Notes: generated by a model from the sequence alone, not told the origin. DNA of 64,000 nt from Glaciecola sp965660625 (GCA_965660625.1 CBFIAR010000006.1:62001-126000), one strand, 5' to 3'; positions 53,794 to 63,608 are shown, counted from the first letter of the stretch. Made by a program: numbers and translations.

Positions 53794-54507
53794 TCAGCTG
53801 AGATTATCGATTTCTGGCAGTGGGTTTTCAGCATCTCCATTTGCTGCAAACAATGAATGCATTAATGCCCTTTCCCTGTTGATAATAGGGTCAATGAAAT
53901 CGTGCACTTCGCCAAGCTTTTTGAAGGATTTAAAACCTTTCTCAAGAAAGCTATGCAAACTTTCTACACCAGCAACCTTTGCTGGTTTGCGAGACAGCAT
54001 CAACATAGCTGAAACACCTGTAATCTTTACGACTTTCGCAAGATCTAAACCCAGATTTTCAAGCAGTTGGATTTGCTCCTCACGTTTTGATTGATTGTTA
54101 CATTGACGATAACAGGCAAAATAATTGCTGCGATCTATCGCTTTGCTACCCAATTCTTGAACTAATGCAATATCGAGTTCCAAAGAAAGGCAATTGAGCC
54201 TCAGTGCAGCTTGCAATGATTTTAGTCCTTTCTTCGGTAATACTTTTGCCATATTGGGCAACACTCGAGCAAGCTCCATATCACGCTGTGAAAAATCTTT
54301 CGGGCCATATATTTCATCGATAAAAAACTGCATAGCCGGTTTGAATCGTTTGGAATGCCATAAATCATTATGGGTAACCAACAATCGTCTGGTTTGCCAA
54401 GTCTGGAGTTCTCGAATAGCGTCAGTCAAATGTTGTTGCTTGACCAGCAGGTGCATTTGTTCTGTTTCCAGCAGATCTTGTATTATTTTTTCTAGCATAT
54501 TAGGCAT
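53794..54507 (-). CDS. FFLEELY-motif-type protein
   Basis: Soluble helical protein of 237 residues, with FFIDEIYGPKDFSQRD at about residue 62-77, corresponding to the FFLEELY motif of a conserved gammaproteobacterial family of unknown function. It has no signal peptide or membrane segment. Close to the phasin, lipase and wax-ester genes, a link to storage lipids is plausible but unproven. It is divergent from the patatin gene across a 303-bp region. Confidence 0.72.
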   Translation of the reverse strand: MPNMLEKIIQDLLETEQMHLLVKQQHLTDAIRELQTWQTRRLLVTHNDLWHSKRFKPAMQFFIDEIYGPKDFSQRDMELARVLPNMAKVLPKKGLKSLQAALRLNCLSLELDIALVQELGSKAIDRSNYFACYRQCNNQSKREEQIQLLENLGLDLAKVVKITGVSAMLMLSRKPAKVAGVESLHSFLEKGFKSFKKLGEVHDFIDPIINRERALMHSLFAANGDAENPLPEIDNLS

Positions 54508-54810
54508 GGGCTATATGAATACGATTCTGTTGTTGGTTAATTTATCCACACTAGGTTAATAAATGTACCGACTAATACCAAGTCAAACAAGTCCTTTCAG
54601 ATAATTAAATCAATTGGCCTACGCACAAGAAAACGCAATATCTATTGTCATCAATTTTTCTAGAGGAGCTAAAATTTTGGATAGATGGGCTTACCAACAA
54701 AGCAAATAAAGTGAAAATTTAATGAGAGTTATCAGTCGAATTTCTGGAGTATCCGCTTTTGTTGATTATACTTAATAGCAACAAGAACATTATTTTCAGG
54801 AATTGTTTCT
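54508..54810. other. Divergent intergenic region, FFLEELY-type / patatin
   Basis: 303 bp, AT-rich, presumably with promoters for both divergent genes. A possible -10 TATACT lies at about 54766-54771, but I could not identify a matching -35 box. No gene seen. Confidence 0.45.
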
Positions 54811-56274
54811 ATGTTGTCGATATCTGCAAATCTCACCCTCTTCCGCTTGGAGCGTAAAATGCGTCGTGCAGAAAGTTATGCCGATTGGAAGCAGGCTGCC
54901 CTTGAGCACGACTCGATTTCTGGTCTTAAAGCGTGGAAGCACAAAGAAGTATCCAATAGTTACGATTACCTAAACATTCGCAGTAGAATAGAAACGATTA
55001 GAAAATTAAGGAAAGAGAAGGATGATATTGGATTACTTTTTGCGCTCAATGAGGGTATTCACGGTAACCAGGGAGGAATGGGAAAACCTATACTTTATAA
55101 ACTGGCAAAATTTGGCACGAAACGGTTAATTGAAGAGTATGTTAGCGAAATAGTCGATGCGCTCGAACATATATCGAGCCTAGCAGAGACTAAGGATATT
55201 ACGCGCAAAGACAAACTCGATTTTTTTGAACGTGCCAGTCTTTGTTTTGGCCATTCTGCTTTAATGCTTAGTGGGGCCGGCTCGCTAGGTTATTTTCATC
55301 TTGGCGTAATCAAGACTTTATTCGAACATCAGGTGCTGCCTAATGTCGTTTCTGGATCTAGCGCCGGTTCGATCTTTGCTGCCGTACTTGGTACCCATAC
55401 TGATGATGAACTGCACTTTTTTTTCAACGGTGACATGCTGTTAGAGCCTTTGCAACTCAATATAGACAGCAGGCCCAAACGTTTGGTTAGGGAACGGATG
55501 GATTCAGCTTCATTGAGTTTAACATTGGAAACGGTTATTCCTGAGCTCACTTTTCAAGAGGCTTATGAGAAAACAGGCAGAATGATTAGTATTACTATTG
55601 CCCCCTTCGAAGAACACCAAACGTCAAGACTGATGAATGCGGTAACTTCCCCTAATGTTTATGTGCGCAGTGCTGTCATGGCCTCTTGTGCAGTACCTGG
55701 CGTTTTTCCTCCCGTTATGCTAACGGCTAAAAATGTTTATGGCGAACGTCAACCTTATTTGCCAAACCGTCTATGGATAGATGGTGCTGTAACGGATGAT
55801 TTGCCAGCGAAAAGGCTGGCTAGACTGTATGGTGTTAACCATTACATTGTCAGTCAAGCAAATCCGTTGGCGCTAGCCATCCTTAAGGGGGGGCAATATA
55901 TGCCACTTCCCAAAAGTGCTAAAAACATACTTCGTTTATCCTCCCATGAATTACTTAAAAGTGGTGAACAATTTAGCCGACGCTATCTGCGCAAAATCCC
56001 TGATGTTGGTAAAGTGTTCAACATGTTCTATTCCGTGTGTGCACAAGATTATAAAGGGGATGTGAATATTGTGCCTAATTTTACCTTTGTCAGTCCTGAA
56101 AAATTGCTGGGACACCTCACCTCGGATGAAATAAAAGCCTTAGTGGTAGAGGGAGAGCGTTCAACCTGGCCTGAATTAGAACAAATTAGAATTTGCTCTA
56201 ATATTGGTCATAAATTAGAACAGATCATGGATCACCATGCAGACCATGATATTAAACGCTTCTACAAAAAGTGA
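54811..56274 (+). CDS. DUF3336-patatin lipase
   Basis: Patatin-like lipase of 487 residues. Residues about 10-140 are a DUF3336 domain, as found before the patatin domain in yeast Tgl3/4/5 triacylglycerol lipases. The patatin domain has the oxyanion loop GAGSLG at 155-160, nucleophile Ser184 in GSSAG and Asp324 in the DGA motif. Expected to hydrolyse triacylglycerol or wax esters from storage granules. The ATG at 54811 gives a sensible N-terminus, though the ribosome site is weak (CAGGAA). Confidence 0.86.
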   Translation: MLSISANLTLFRLERKMRRAESYADWKQAALEHDSISGLKAWKHKEVSNSYDYLNIRSRIETIRKLRKEKDDIGLLFALNEGIHGNQGGMGKPILYKLAKFGTKRLIEEYVSEIVDALEHISSLAETKDITRKDKLDFFERASLCFGHSALMLSGAGSLGYFHLGVIKTLFEHQVLPNVVSGSSAGSIFAAVLGTHTDDELHFFFNGDMLLEPLQLNIDSRPKRLVRERMDSASLSLTLETVIPELTFQEAYEKTGRMISITIAPFEEHQTSRLMNAVTSPNVYVRSAVMASCAVPGVFPPVMLTAKNVYGERQPYLPNRLWIDGAVTDDLPAKRLARLYGVNHYIVSQANPLALAILKGGQYMPLPKSAKNILRLSSHELLKSGEQFSRRYLRKIPDVGKVFNMFYSVCAQDYKGDVNIVPNFTFVSPEKLLGHLTSDEIKALVVEGERSTWPELEQIRICSNIGHKLEQIMDHHADHDIKRFYKK

Positions 56275-56589
56275 AACGCGCCCAATCTGGACGTTCAAAG
56301 TCATTAAATCGTGTGTCAAAAATGAGAGACGAGAACTGACGGAGAATAAGAAAAACCCCTAACTTTAAAAACGAAGTTACCGCTAAAAAACTGACCTATG
56401 TCAAAAATAACATTAAAGTTAGGCTTAAGCTTACTAGCACTTGATAACACTTTACTTGCGCTCAGGACTTATCAATAAGCGATATTAGAGTGATTGCCTA
56501 AAGGGGAGTGTCTTCTTTTCATCAACATGTGAGCAAAGTAATTGTCATCGTGACGACTACACCAAGCGCCCTTATTAAGGATAACTTAC
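56275..56589. other. Intergenic region with long inverted repeat
   Basis: 315 bp. Contains the inverted repeat at 56358-56423 and a following GGCTTAAGCC-like palindrome. AAGGA lies 7 bp before the next start. No gene recognised. Confidence 0.5.
56358..56423. repeat. 11-bp inverted repeat with 44-base loop
   Basis: CCTAACTTTAA (56358-56368) and TTAAAGTTAGG (56413-56423) are perfectly complementary. No T tract follows. It may be a transcript hairpin after the lipase gene or a small element footprint. Confidence 0.65.
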
Positions 56590-58227
56590 ATGGCATTTAA
56601 AACACCATTAGAAATGTTGTATCACTGGCAAGACAACAGCCCCAACACTGTGTTTTTGCGACAGCCTGTCGATGACGCGGTGCAGGAGTTCACGTGGCAT
56701 GATACAGCAGATCAAGTTTATCGGGTAGCAGCAGGATTAATAGCACTAAATTTACCTCCGATGAGTAATATAGCGATTTTATCGAAAAACTGTGCCCAAT
56801 GGTTTATGACTGATTTAGCCATCATGTTAGCGGGTCATGTATCTGTTCCTATCTACTCAACGGCAGGTGAAAAAACTATTCGATACGTGTTGGAGCATGC
56901 AAAATGTCCAGTGATTTTTGTTGGAAAGTTAGATAAAACCGACGAACAAGTGGCCGCTATTTCAGAAAGTACAGTAAAGTTGGCTTTCCCGTATCCCAAT
57001 ATTAAAGCAGATAAAAGTTGGCAGGAACTGCTTCAAAATGAGCCTTACACAGAAAGAGTCATACCTGACTGGAAGTCAGTGATGACCATTGTTTACACAT
57101 CTGGATGCACAGGTAATCCTAAAGGGGTAGTTCATAATTATGAATCCATTTGTTGGGCAGCGCATGGTTCATTAGACGAATTTGGGCTCGGCCCGAATGA
57201 TCGTATGTTGAGTTATCTTCCTCTGGCACACATTACTGAACGAGTGTTAGTTGAGCTGGCCAGTTTTTATTCTGGAATGCGCATTGATTTTGTTGAGTCT
57301 CTGGAAACATTTTCCAGAGATATAAGAAACACCCAACCCACTTTATTTATTTCAGTCCCCAGATTATGGACACGATTTCAAATGGGCATATTGGCTAATA
57401 TTCCGCAAAAGAAACTTGATTTTTTACTTCGTATTCCTATCGTGAAAACGATTGTCTCAAATAAAATTCGCAGCAAACTTGGCTTGCAAAAAGCGCGTCT
57501 ATGCGCCAGCGGTTCTGCTCCTATAGCTGAAGCGACCTTGCATTGGTTTCATCGTTTAGGCATAAATATTTCTGAAGGTTGGGGGATGACCGAAAACTGT
57601 GCCTATGGTACGTGTTGTGTGCCTTTTCGACTTGATAAAATAGGCAGTATAGGGCGTGCATATAAAGGGGTTGATATTCGTATCAGTGGCGATGGGGAGA
57701 TTCTGGTGAAAGGAAAGTGTAATATGAAGGAGTATTATTTAGAACCAGAAAAAACGCTTGAGGCATTCACTGATGATGGCTTTTTAAAATCCGGTGACAA
57801 GGGGGAGGTTGACGCTGATGGTTATTTTAAAATCAGTGGACGCTTGAAGGAGATTTTTAAAACCTCGAAAGGTAAATATATTGCTCCTGTGCCGATTGAG
57901 TCAAAACTAATGGTCAATTCAATGATTGAACAGGTCTGCGTCACCGGTGCCAAACTTAAACAACCTGTTGCTTTGGTCGTATTATCTGAAGAAGCACAAG
58001 CACAGCCGGCTGAAAAAATTAAAAGCAGTCTTCTTGCTACTTTTGAAGAAGTTAACGCAAGCTTAGAAAGTCATGCTGTGTTGGACCACTTTGTTGTAAT
58101 CAAAGATGCGTGGACGGTGGAAAATAGCTTGCTCACCCCCACGCTGAAGATTAAGCGTAACGTCCTAGAAGATAAGTATGAGGCTGTAATAAACCAAACG
58201 TATACAGAAAAAGTTGTGTATCGATGA
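56590..58227 (+). CDS. Long-chain acyl-CoA synthetase
   Basis: AMP-forming acyl-CoA synthetase of 545 residues of the eukaryote-like long-chain (ACSL/FAA) type. Motifs are VYTSGCTGNPKGVVHNY (a cysteine replaces one threonine), LPLAHITER, SEGWGMTENCAYGT, KSGDKGEVDADGYFKISGRLKEIFKTSKGKYI and the C-terminal LTPTLKIKRNVLEDKY. It supplies acyl-CoA for storage-lipid synthesis or beta-oxidation. ATG follows AAGGATAACTTAC. It converges with the HMG-CoA reductase gene. Confidence 0.9.
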   Translation: MAFKTPLEMLYHWQDNSPNTVFLRQPVDDAVQEFTWHDTADQVYRVAAGLIALNLPPMSNIAILSKNCAQWFMTDLAIMLAGHVSVPIYSTAGEKTIRYVLEHAKCPVIFVGKLDKTDEQVAAISESTVKLAFPYPNIKADKSWQELLQNEPYTERVIPDWKSVMTIVYTSGCTGNPKGVVHNYESICWAAHGSLDEFGLGPNDRMLSYLPLAHITERVLVELASFYSGMRIDFVESLETFSRDIRNTQPTLFISVPRLWTRFQMGILANIPQKKLDFLLRIPIVKTIVSNKIRSKLGLQKARLCASGSAPIAEATLHWFHRLGINISEGWGMTENCAYGTCCVPFRLDKIGSIGRAYKGVDIRISGDGEILVKGKCNMKEYYLEPEKTLEAFTDDGFLKSGDKGEVDADGYFKISGRLKEIFKTSKGKYIAPVPIESKLMVNSMIEQVCVTGAKLKQPVALVVLSEEAQAQPAEKIKSSLLATFEEVNASLESHAVLDHFVVIKDAWTVENSLLTPTLKIKRNVLEDKYEAVINQTYTEKVVYR

Positions 58228-58330
58228 ATGCATAATAAAAACCACGCAAAAATCGCTATAAGTAACTTGTTAACGATTTTGATTAAGCCCTTCATCGATT
58301 ATTTAGTAACGTCAAGGTTTTTTAGAAGCG

Positions 58331-59887
58331 CTAATTTCTGCCAAGTTCTTCATGCGATGTTACCCAATCTAAGGACGAAATCGCAGATGCTAAAGATATT
58401 TCGCCCGCTAGAACAACAGAGGCCACTATTTCTGCAAATTTTAAAGCCTTGCCTGGACCATAACACTGTAACATCTCTAAACACTCTTTTTGTGTGCCCA
58501 GTCCTGTGCCGCCACCACAAGTCGCTATGATTAACGAAGGTAACGTTATTGAAAGGTACAAATCTCCTGTATCTGTTATCTCTGAATAAATAATGCCTGC
58601 TGATGATTCCGATACGTTAGCAACATCTTGGCCGGTCGCAATAAACATCGCAGTAATGCCGTTTGCAGAGTGTAATCCCGTGTTGTTGGCACCTGCTAAG
58701 AATGCACCTACAGATGCTACTCGTTGATGTTGTGCGATTTGTTTCGGTTCCACTCGCATGATGTCAATCAGATCATCTTGTTTGATCGTGACTTCGGCTG
58801 TAACTCTCTTTCCTCGAGTATTTAGTATGTTGATAAAGGAGGATTTTTTATCGGTTGCCATATTTGATTCGAGAAAAAAGTTGTTGATACTAGGATAGTG
58901 CTCAATTATCCAACCACAGGCAAAATAGGTAGCACGTCCAACCATGTTCTGGCCTCCCGCATCACCAGTATTAAAATTAAAGCGTAAGAAGGTGAACTTA
59001 TTGGATTTGTAAGTTTCAATATTTCGCAGTTTTATGAAAGGGTCAGTTGCCTCTGCCTGTTGCCGTATTTCTGCGATATTATCTGTCACCCATAGGCCAA
59101 AATCTCTCGCTTTTCTGGCATCATCAAACACAAAAACAGGCGCACGTTGCATCGCGTCATCTACTACAGTTGCAGTTACGCCACCGGATTTATTAAGTAA
59201 TTTCATGCCTCGATTATACGATGCTACGAGAGTACCCTCAGTAGTGGCTAGTGGAATAAGGAACTCGCCTTGAGCATGTTCACCATTCACTTTAATCGGT
59301 CCAGCTATACCAATAGGTATTTGGGCAACACCACAAAAATGCTCAATGTTTCCCCGAAGAGATTCGAGATTGATGTCGAGGTTAAACAAGTGTTTTGGTG
59401 CAGAACCTGTTATCTGTGATACATAATCTTGGCGTTTTTGCACAATATCAGGGGAAAAATCGTTTTCGGCGCTACGGGGGATTTCGTCCAAAGGCTTAAT
59501 ATGGGGCGATATTTTATCTGTCAATGTGAATCGGATTTTACCGAAAGGCTTCGTTGCCAAAGTGATATCAATGTCGAATATCTTCGATGAAGACGCATTC
59601 GATTTAGGCACAAAAGTACCATCAACAAATACCCTAATGATTGCCCCGAGTGGAAATGCCATTCCTTTTTTTTGTTCGAGAGTATGCAGAGCTATTGGTG
59701 TATCTGAATTCAGCGCAAGCATAATTTTGGATGTATCAATTTTTTGATTGTTAATGGATAAATTTAATATCTGATCAAAGTGCGCACTTTTAATCCGATT
59801 CTTGAATGAAAAGCGGAGTCCACTTTTCGTTTCTTTTAAACTGCCCAGGGTGTAAAGCTGTTTCAGCATTGAGTCTGGTATGAACAT
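58331..59887 (-). CDS. Class I HMG-CoA reductase with extra N-terminal domain
   Basis: HMG-CoA reductase of 518 residues. The catalytic part (about 165-518) has Glu217 in LATTEGTLVAS, Lys347/348 in TDKKSSF, Asp421 in ATGQDVANVSES and His512 in TSHEELGRN, all the expected catalytic residues, with GDAGGQNM at 308-315 for cofactor binding. The TDKK pattern is class I (eukaryotic/archaeal style). Residues 1-145 form a beta-rich extra domain (FKNRIKSAHFDQI, VFVDGTF) with no membrane segment, of unknown function. No other mevalonate gene is in the window. It would make mevalonate or a related alcohol. Confidence 0.86.
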   Translation of the reverse strand: MFIPDSMLKQLYTLGSLKETKSGLRFSFKNRIKSAHFDQILNLSINNQKIDTSKIMLALNSDTPIALHTLEQKKGMAFPLGAIIRVFVDGTFVPKSNASSSKIFDIDITLATKPFGKIRFTLTDKISPHIKPLDEIPRSAENDFSPDIVQKRQDYVSQITGSAPKHLFNLDINLESLRGNIEHFCGVAQIPIGIAGPIKVNGEHAQGEFLIPLATTEGTLVASYNRGMKLLNKSGGVTATVVDDAMQRAPVFVFDDARKARDFGLWVTDNIAEIRQQAEATDPFIKLRNIETYKSNKFTFLRFNFNTGDAGGQNMVGRATYFACGWIIEHYPSINNFFLESNMATDKKSSFINILNTRGKRVTAEVTIKQDDLIDIMRVEPKQIAQHQRVASVGAFLAGANNTGLHSANGITAMFIATGQDVANVSESSAGIIYSEITDTGDLYLSITLPSLIIATCGGGTGLGTQKECLEMLQCYGPGKALKFAEIVASVVLAGEISLASAISSLDWVTSHEELGRN

Positions 59888-60498
59888 AGGAAACTCTTCC
59901 TAAGGAGTAGTTCGCTTAACTATCTCTCTTTTCCAACTGCATATATTGATGAAGATCAAAAATATTATCTTTTTTCGAGTCAAGCTTGTTGTTAATTTTA
60001 TCTCTGTCGGAGAATGTATTTCGATAGGGTATGGAGAAAGTGACGCTGGGTATTTATTCCATTTGCACTGGTGGTTATTTTGCTTATCCCCACTTTATCC
60101 TTAAACCGCCGTCATCTAGTACTTGCTCTACAAGAAACTGCGCAGCGCATTCGATTACCAACCCTTTCTCTGACTAAGGGCTTTCTTTTCAGGCTCTGCA
60201 ACCGTATCGAATTCAACTTTATTCTCAATCCGTTCATCTTTCATCGCCTTGCTCCGCTTACCTTCTTTCCTCCCTCTCTGGCTTAAATAATCACCACACA
60301 TGGGATGTGTCGTGCTCATGTTAGCTATCTCAGCCGCAGCATTGTTGTTTGGAATCGTTAATCCAAGAACCACAATACGGATTTGTTGACACGCAATAGG
60401 GTTGTGAAATTGTAGTAAATTCAACGACTGTTTTTCGAATAAATTAACGTTATCCTCTATTTAACGATAATGTCGAATATTAACGGAGATATTTATCG
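59888..60498. other. Intergenic region between HMG-CoA reductase and topB
   Basis: 611 bp without a recognised gene. Three TTAACG elements (60444, 60461, 60480) cluster near the topB end. A charged 54-codon minus-strand open stretch from 60319 is not believed to be a gene. Confidence 0.5.
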
Positions 60499-62418
60499 TT
60501 ACTTAATAAGACTTTTGTTAACGTAACGTTTCTTGCGTGCTGGCTTCGAACTCTTTAAACCGGCAAACAGACTGCTATCTGAGTGCCGGCTGCTATCAAT
60601 CAGTCGCGTAATTGACTCCGTTAACGGCTGCATAAAACCGTCATAGCGTAATTGTCGTTGCGCTATTTTATCTAAGTCTGCTTCCCAAGTAGCGGTCATG
60701 TCAGGGTAAGTTGTTTCGCTCGGTAAAGCGTTAATGAGCACGTTGCCTGTTTCGGTAGCACGGATTTCTTTGCCTACTTTTTGCATAAACTGACGTCTAA
60801 ACAATAAATCAATAATCGAGGCTCGTGTTGCTTCCGTGCCCAACCCATCAGTCTCTTTTAATATAAGCTTAACATTGCTATCGTGAACATGACGAGAAAT
60901 GCCGGTCATGGCTGCAAGTAATGTTGCTTCGGTAAAATGTTTAGGTGGCGTTGTTTGCTTTTCTAACAGCGCAGAGTCGATGCATTTCAACAAATCTCCT
61001 TTGTTTAATTGGGGCACCATGGGGGCGTTTTTACTATCGCCGATTTTATGGTTATGGCCTTTAGTCAGGGCTAACCAGCCTAAGTCTTGACTTGACTTAC
61101 CTTTGGCAATAAATACACCGCCCGCAATATCAGTTGTCATCATTTGTTCTTGATATTTATGTGGACCGTAAAATTGCATTACATATTGGCTGGCAATAAG
61201 TTGATAAATAGTTGTTTCGTGTGCAGTAAGACGGTCGATAGTTTTACTGCGATTAGTCGGAATAATGGCATGGTGTGCATCAACTTTATTGTCATTCCAG
61301 GTTTTAGATTTTAATCTTGGGTTCGCTTTATCTACGGCAGTTGTGAAGCTTGGCACGTTTGACTTAATAGCGTCTAATACTTTCGAGGCTTGCGGGAAAT
61401 GCTCATTTGGCAAATAGCGAGAGTCTGACCTAGGGTAAGTAATCAGTTGGTGTTTTTCGTACAGTGACTGACACACATCTAACACCACCTTAGGCGACAA
61501 GTTAAAACGCTTTGAAGCTTCAATTTGCAATATTGATAAGCTGTAAGGCAAGGGAGGGGGGCATTGCCTGTTCTGTAATTTGTAATCTGTTACCGAAGCG
61601 TGTTTCCCCAGGGTTTTATTTACCACCGTTAGCGCTAATTTGCGCGACAGCACTCGACCTTCTTCGTCTTGGTATGGCTCACACGCTTTACTTGGTTGCC
61701 ATTTTGCATTGAAAGTCACTTTGTTTGCCGTTTCTAAAGTGACAACGACCTCGTAAAAGGGCTTAGATATAAAATTATCAATGTCTTGATCGCGTCTGAC
61801 CACTAATCCTAAAACAGGCGTTTGAACTCGCCCAACAGAAAGTACGCCGTTATAACCACCGCGCTGTCCGAGGAGAGTGTAAGCTCGCGTTAAATTTAAT
61901 CCATACAACCAGTCAGCGCGAGAGCGAGCTAAGGCTGAAATCGATAAGCCAAGAAACTCACGGTTAGTTCGCATGTTTTGTAGCGCTTTTTTTACTGCAC
62001 TGGTGTTTAAATCGTTGATTAACAAACGTCCAGTATTTTCGATGATTGATGTTTTTACACCGCAATAGGCGATAACTTCATCTACTAACAACTGACCCTC
62101 TCTGTCAGGGTCGCCAGCATTAACGAGATGAGTCGCCTTTTTTAGTAGACGTTTCACAATGGTAAGCTGCTTTTTTGTGTTCTTTTTTGGCACTAGCTGC
62201 CACTTATCGGGAACGATAGGCAAATGCTGCAGTGACCACTTGGCATAAGCAGCATCGTATTTATCTGGCTCTGCTTGCTCTAATAGATGACCGATACACC
62301 ATGTTATGCAATCGCCATTGTCGAGTTCGATATAGCCGTCGCGTTTTTGTTGTTTGCCAGGAAAACCTGTGGCGATTGCTCGGCCTAAGCTAGGTTTTTC
62401 AGCGAGATAAACGATCAT
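60499..62418 (-). CDS. topB: DNA topoisomerase III
   Basis: Type IA topoisomerase of 639 residues. The TOPRIM domain begins MIVYLAEKPSLGRAIA and contains the metal motif AGDPDREGQLLVDE; the catalytic tyrosine is in LITYPRSDSRYLP; GLGTEATRASIIDLL lies in the later part. The C-terminus ends in a short basic tail (KPARKKRYVNKSLIK) with no zinc fingers, normal for TopB. The start at ATG 62418 is preferred to TTG 62424. It decatenates replication intermediates in the cytoplasm and is not linked to its neighbours. Confidence 0.94.
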   Translation of the reverse strand: MIVYLAEKPSLGRAIATGFPGKQQKRDGYIELDNGDCITWCIGHLLEQAEPDKYDAAYAKWSLQHLPIVPDKWQLVPKKNTKKQLTIVKRLLKKATHLVNAGDPDREGQLLVDEVIAYCGVKTSIIENTGRLLINDLNTSAVKKALQNMRTNREFLGLSISALARSRADWLYGLNLTRAYTLLGQRGGYNGVLSVGRVQTPVLGLVVRRDQDIDNFISKPFYEVVVTLETANKVTFNAKWQPSKACEPYQDEEGRVLSRKLALTVVNKTLGKHASVTDYKLQNRQCPPPLPYSLSILQIEASKRFNLSPKVVLDVCQSLYEKHQLITYPRSDSRYLPNEHFPQASKVLDAIKSNVPSFTTAVDKANPRLKSKTWNDNKVDAHHAIIPTNRSKTIDRLTAHETTIYQLIASQYVMQFYGPHKYQEQMMTTDIAGGVFIAKGKSSQDLGWLALTKGHNHKIGDSKNAPMVPQLNKGDLLKCIDSALLEKQTTPPKHFTEATLLAAMTGISRHVHDSNVKLILKETDGLGTEATRASIIDLLFRRQFMQKVGKEIRATETGNVLINALPSETTYPDMTATWEADLDKIAQRQLRYDGFMQPLTESITRLIDSSRHSDSSLFAGLKSSKPARKKRYVNKSLIK

Positions 62419-62475
62419 AGGCAAGCTACTGGATGAAAAACCAGTATTCTAGCAAGCTTTGTCGTAAAAAGTTAG

Positions 62476-62622
62476 CTAACCCAAAGGGCTGTTCACAATA
62501 AAATAGGGTTTGAGAGCTTGGTCAGTTGGTTCGCTGGTCCCGCAATCTATGACAATCAAAGCAACCAGCACAAACGCAAGGTACAGCCCATAGGTTGAAA
62601 CATCTATCCGTGTGTTTTTCAT
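62476..62622 (-). CDS. Small single-span membrane protein
   Basis: 48-residue protein with one hydrophobic segment (YGLYLAFVLVALIVID) followed by CGTSEPTDQA and a short polar end. It begins 10 bp after the stop of the binding-protein-like gene on the same strand, so it may be its partner. The ribosome site is weak, and coding status rests on the transmembrane segment and position only. Confidence 0.45.
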   Translation of the reverse strand: MKNTRIDVSTYGLYLAFVLVALIVIDCGTSEPTDQALKPYFIVNSPLG

Positions 62623-62632
62623 GTCAACTGAT

Positions 62633-63427
62633 TCACAGTTTTGGGTGAAAACTCGCAAATGAAGCAGGCAAATAAGGATTCTTTAATTGAAAGGTTTGAC
62701 GCTCATCCAAACCCAAGCGCTGGCTTATGTTTGGGTGATGCGCATCAAATAAACATTGATGTTTACCGTTCTCTATTGCTACCTGCAGGCCATTTTTTAT
62801 TACACGGGCAAGCGCATATTTATCAGGATGAACGTAAAAAACAAGTGGAAGCGGATAGTAAATTAGCAAGTTCGGTTCTATTATTAACTTTTTATTTAAT
62901 CCTGCTAGGCCATCAAAAATGGCCTCTACTTCATTGGCACCTAGGGCAATGTAATCAAATTTTCGAGCCAACAAACGAGTAAAAATGTCCTCTAAATGGC
63001 CTTGTTCTGACACTTTAAAGCCGTTCATTCTAAATAAGTCTGCATCAGCCCAAGTTTCAGGAATACCAATTGTCATTTCTTGCAATTGTTCAAGGCTACT
63101 AATGCCGCTAAAGCGCTCAGCGTGCTCTTTTTGAATGATAAGTAAACGATGCCCTAGAATGCCTCTACAAACTGGTATGTCTATAATTGTGGTGTGCTTG
63201 CCTAGGAACTTTTGGTTACCAGCAACGCTTACGAGCACATCGCAATCATTAGCGAAAATATTACCTTCAACCTCAGCATCTGGATAATTATTTTCATTTA
63301 CTAAAATATCGGCATCCATCAAGCCGCCCTCACTTAAGCATAAAGAAAGCAACTGCTGTTCGTATGCACGTCTAGTTGGGGATTTATTTCCGTTCCAAAA
63401 ACGGACTTGTTTTTCATTCATTATCAT
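62633..63427 (-). CDS. Type 2 periplasmic-binding-fold protein without signal peptide
   Basis: 264-residue protein of the bacterial extracellular-solute-binding (family 3 / PBP2) fold: VRFWNGNKSPTRRAYEQQLL at the start, GHRLLIIQKEHAERFSG, IGIPETWADADLFRMNGF and YPLPLVFYVHPDKYALA. Unlike most relatives it shows no N-terminal export signal; the first residues are MIMNEKQVRFW. It could be cytoplasmic, or the signal may have been lost. It is followed closely by a small membrane-protein gene. Ligand unknown; related stand-alone proteins are often annotated as amino-acid ABC binding proteins. Confidence 0.68.
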   Translation of the reverse strand: MIMNEKQVRFWNGNKSPTRRAYEQQLLSLCLSEGGLMDADILVNENNYPDAEVEGNIFANDCDVLVSVAGNQKFLGKHTTIIDIPVCRGILGHRLLIIQKEHAERFSGISSLEQLQEMTIGIPETWADADLFRMNGFKVSEQGHLEDIFTRLLARKFDYIALGANEVEAIFDGLAGLNKKLIIEPNLLIYYPLPLVFYVHPDKYALARVIKNGLQVAIENGKHQCLFDAHHPNISQRLGLDERQTFQLKNPYLPASFASFHPKL

Positions 63428-63608
63428 TTTTAGGCTTACCAGAAAATTATCTTGTTAATATATTCACTACGGGGTAACGCTAATTAGCACTCGTTTGATT
63501 TTTAGTTTTGCTTCTACCCAGAATTAAAACACTTGCGTAGAGACCCAGAAAAAATGACGCTAATCTATATTAAATACAAGTAGACATCAAAATAGCAAGG
63601 TAAATAAG

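Noticed and set aside
56540..56555. GTC-ATCGT-GAC upstream of the long-chain acyl-CoA synthetase
   Set aside because: The spacer is 5 instead of 6 and the flanks do not match the five-site consensus.
60155..60424. 89-codon minus-strand open frame in the gap before topB
   Set aside because: No family match, odd composition and no ribosome site.
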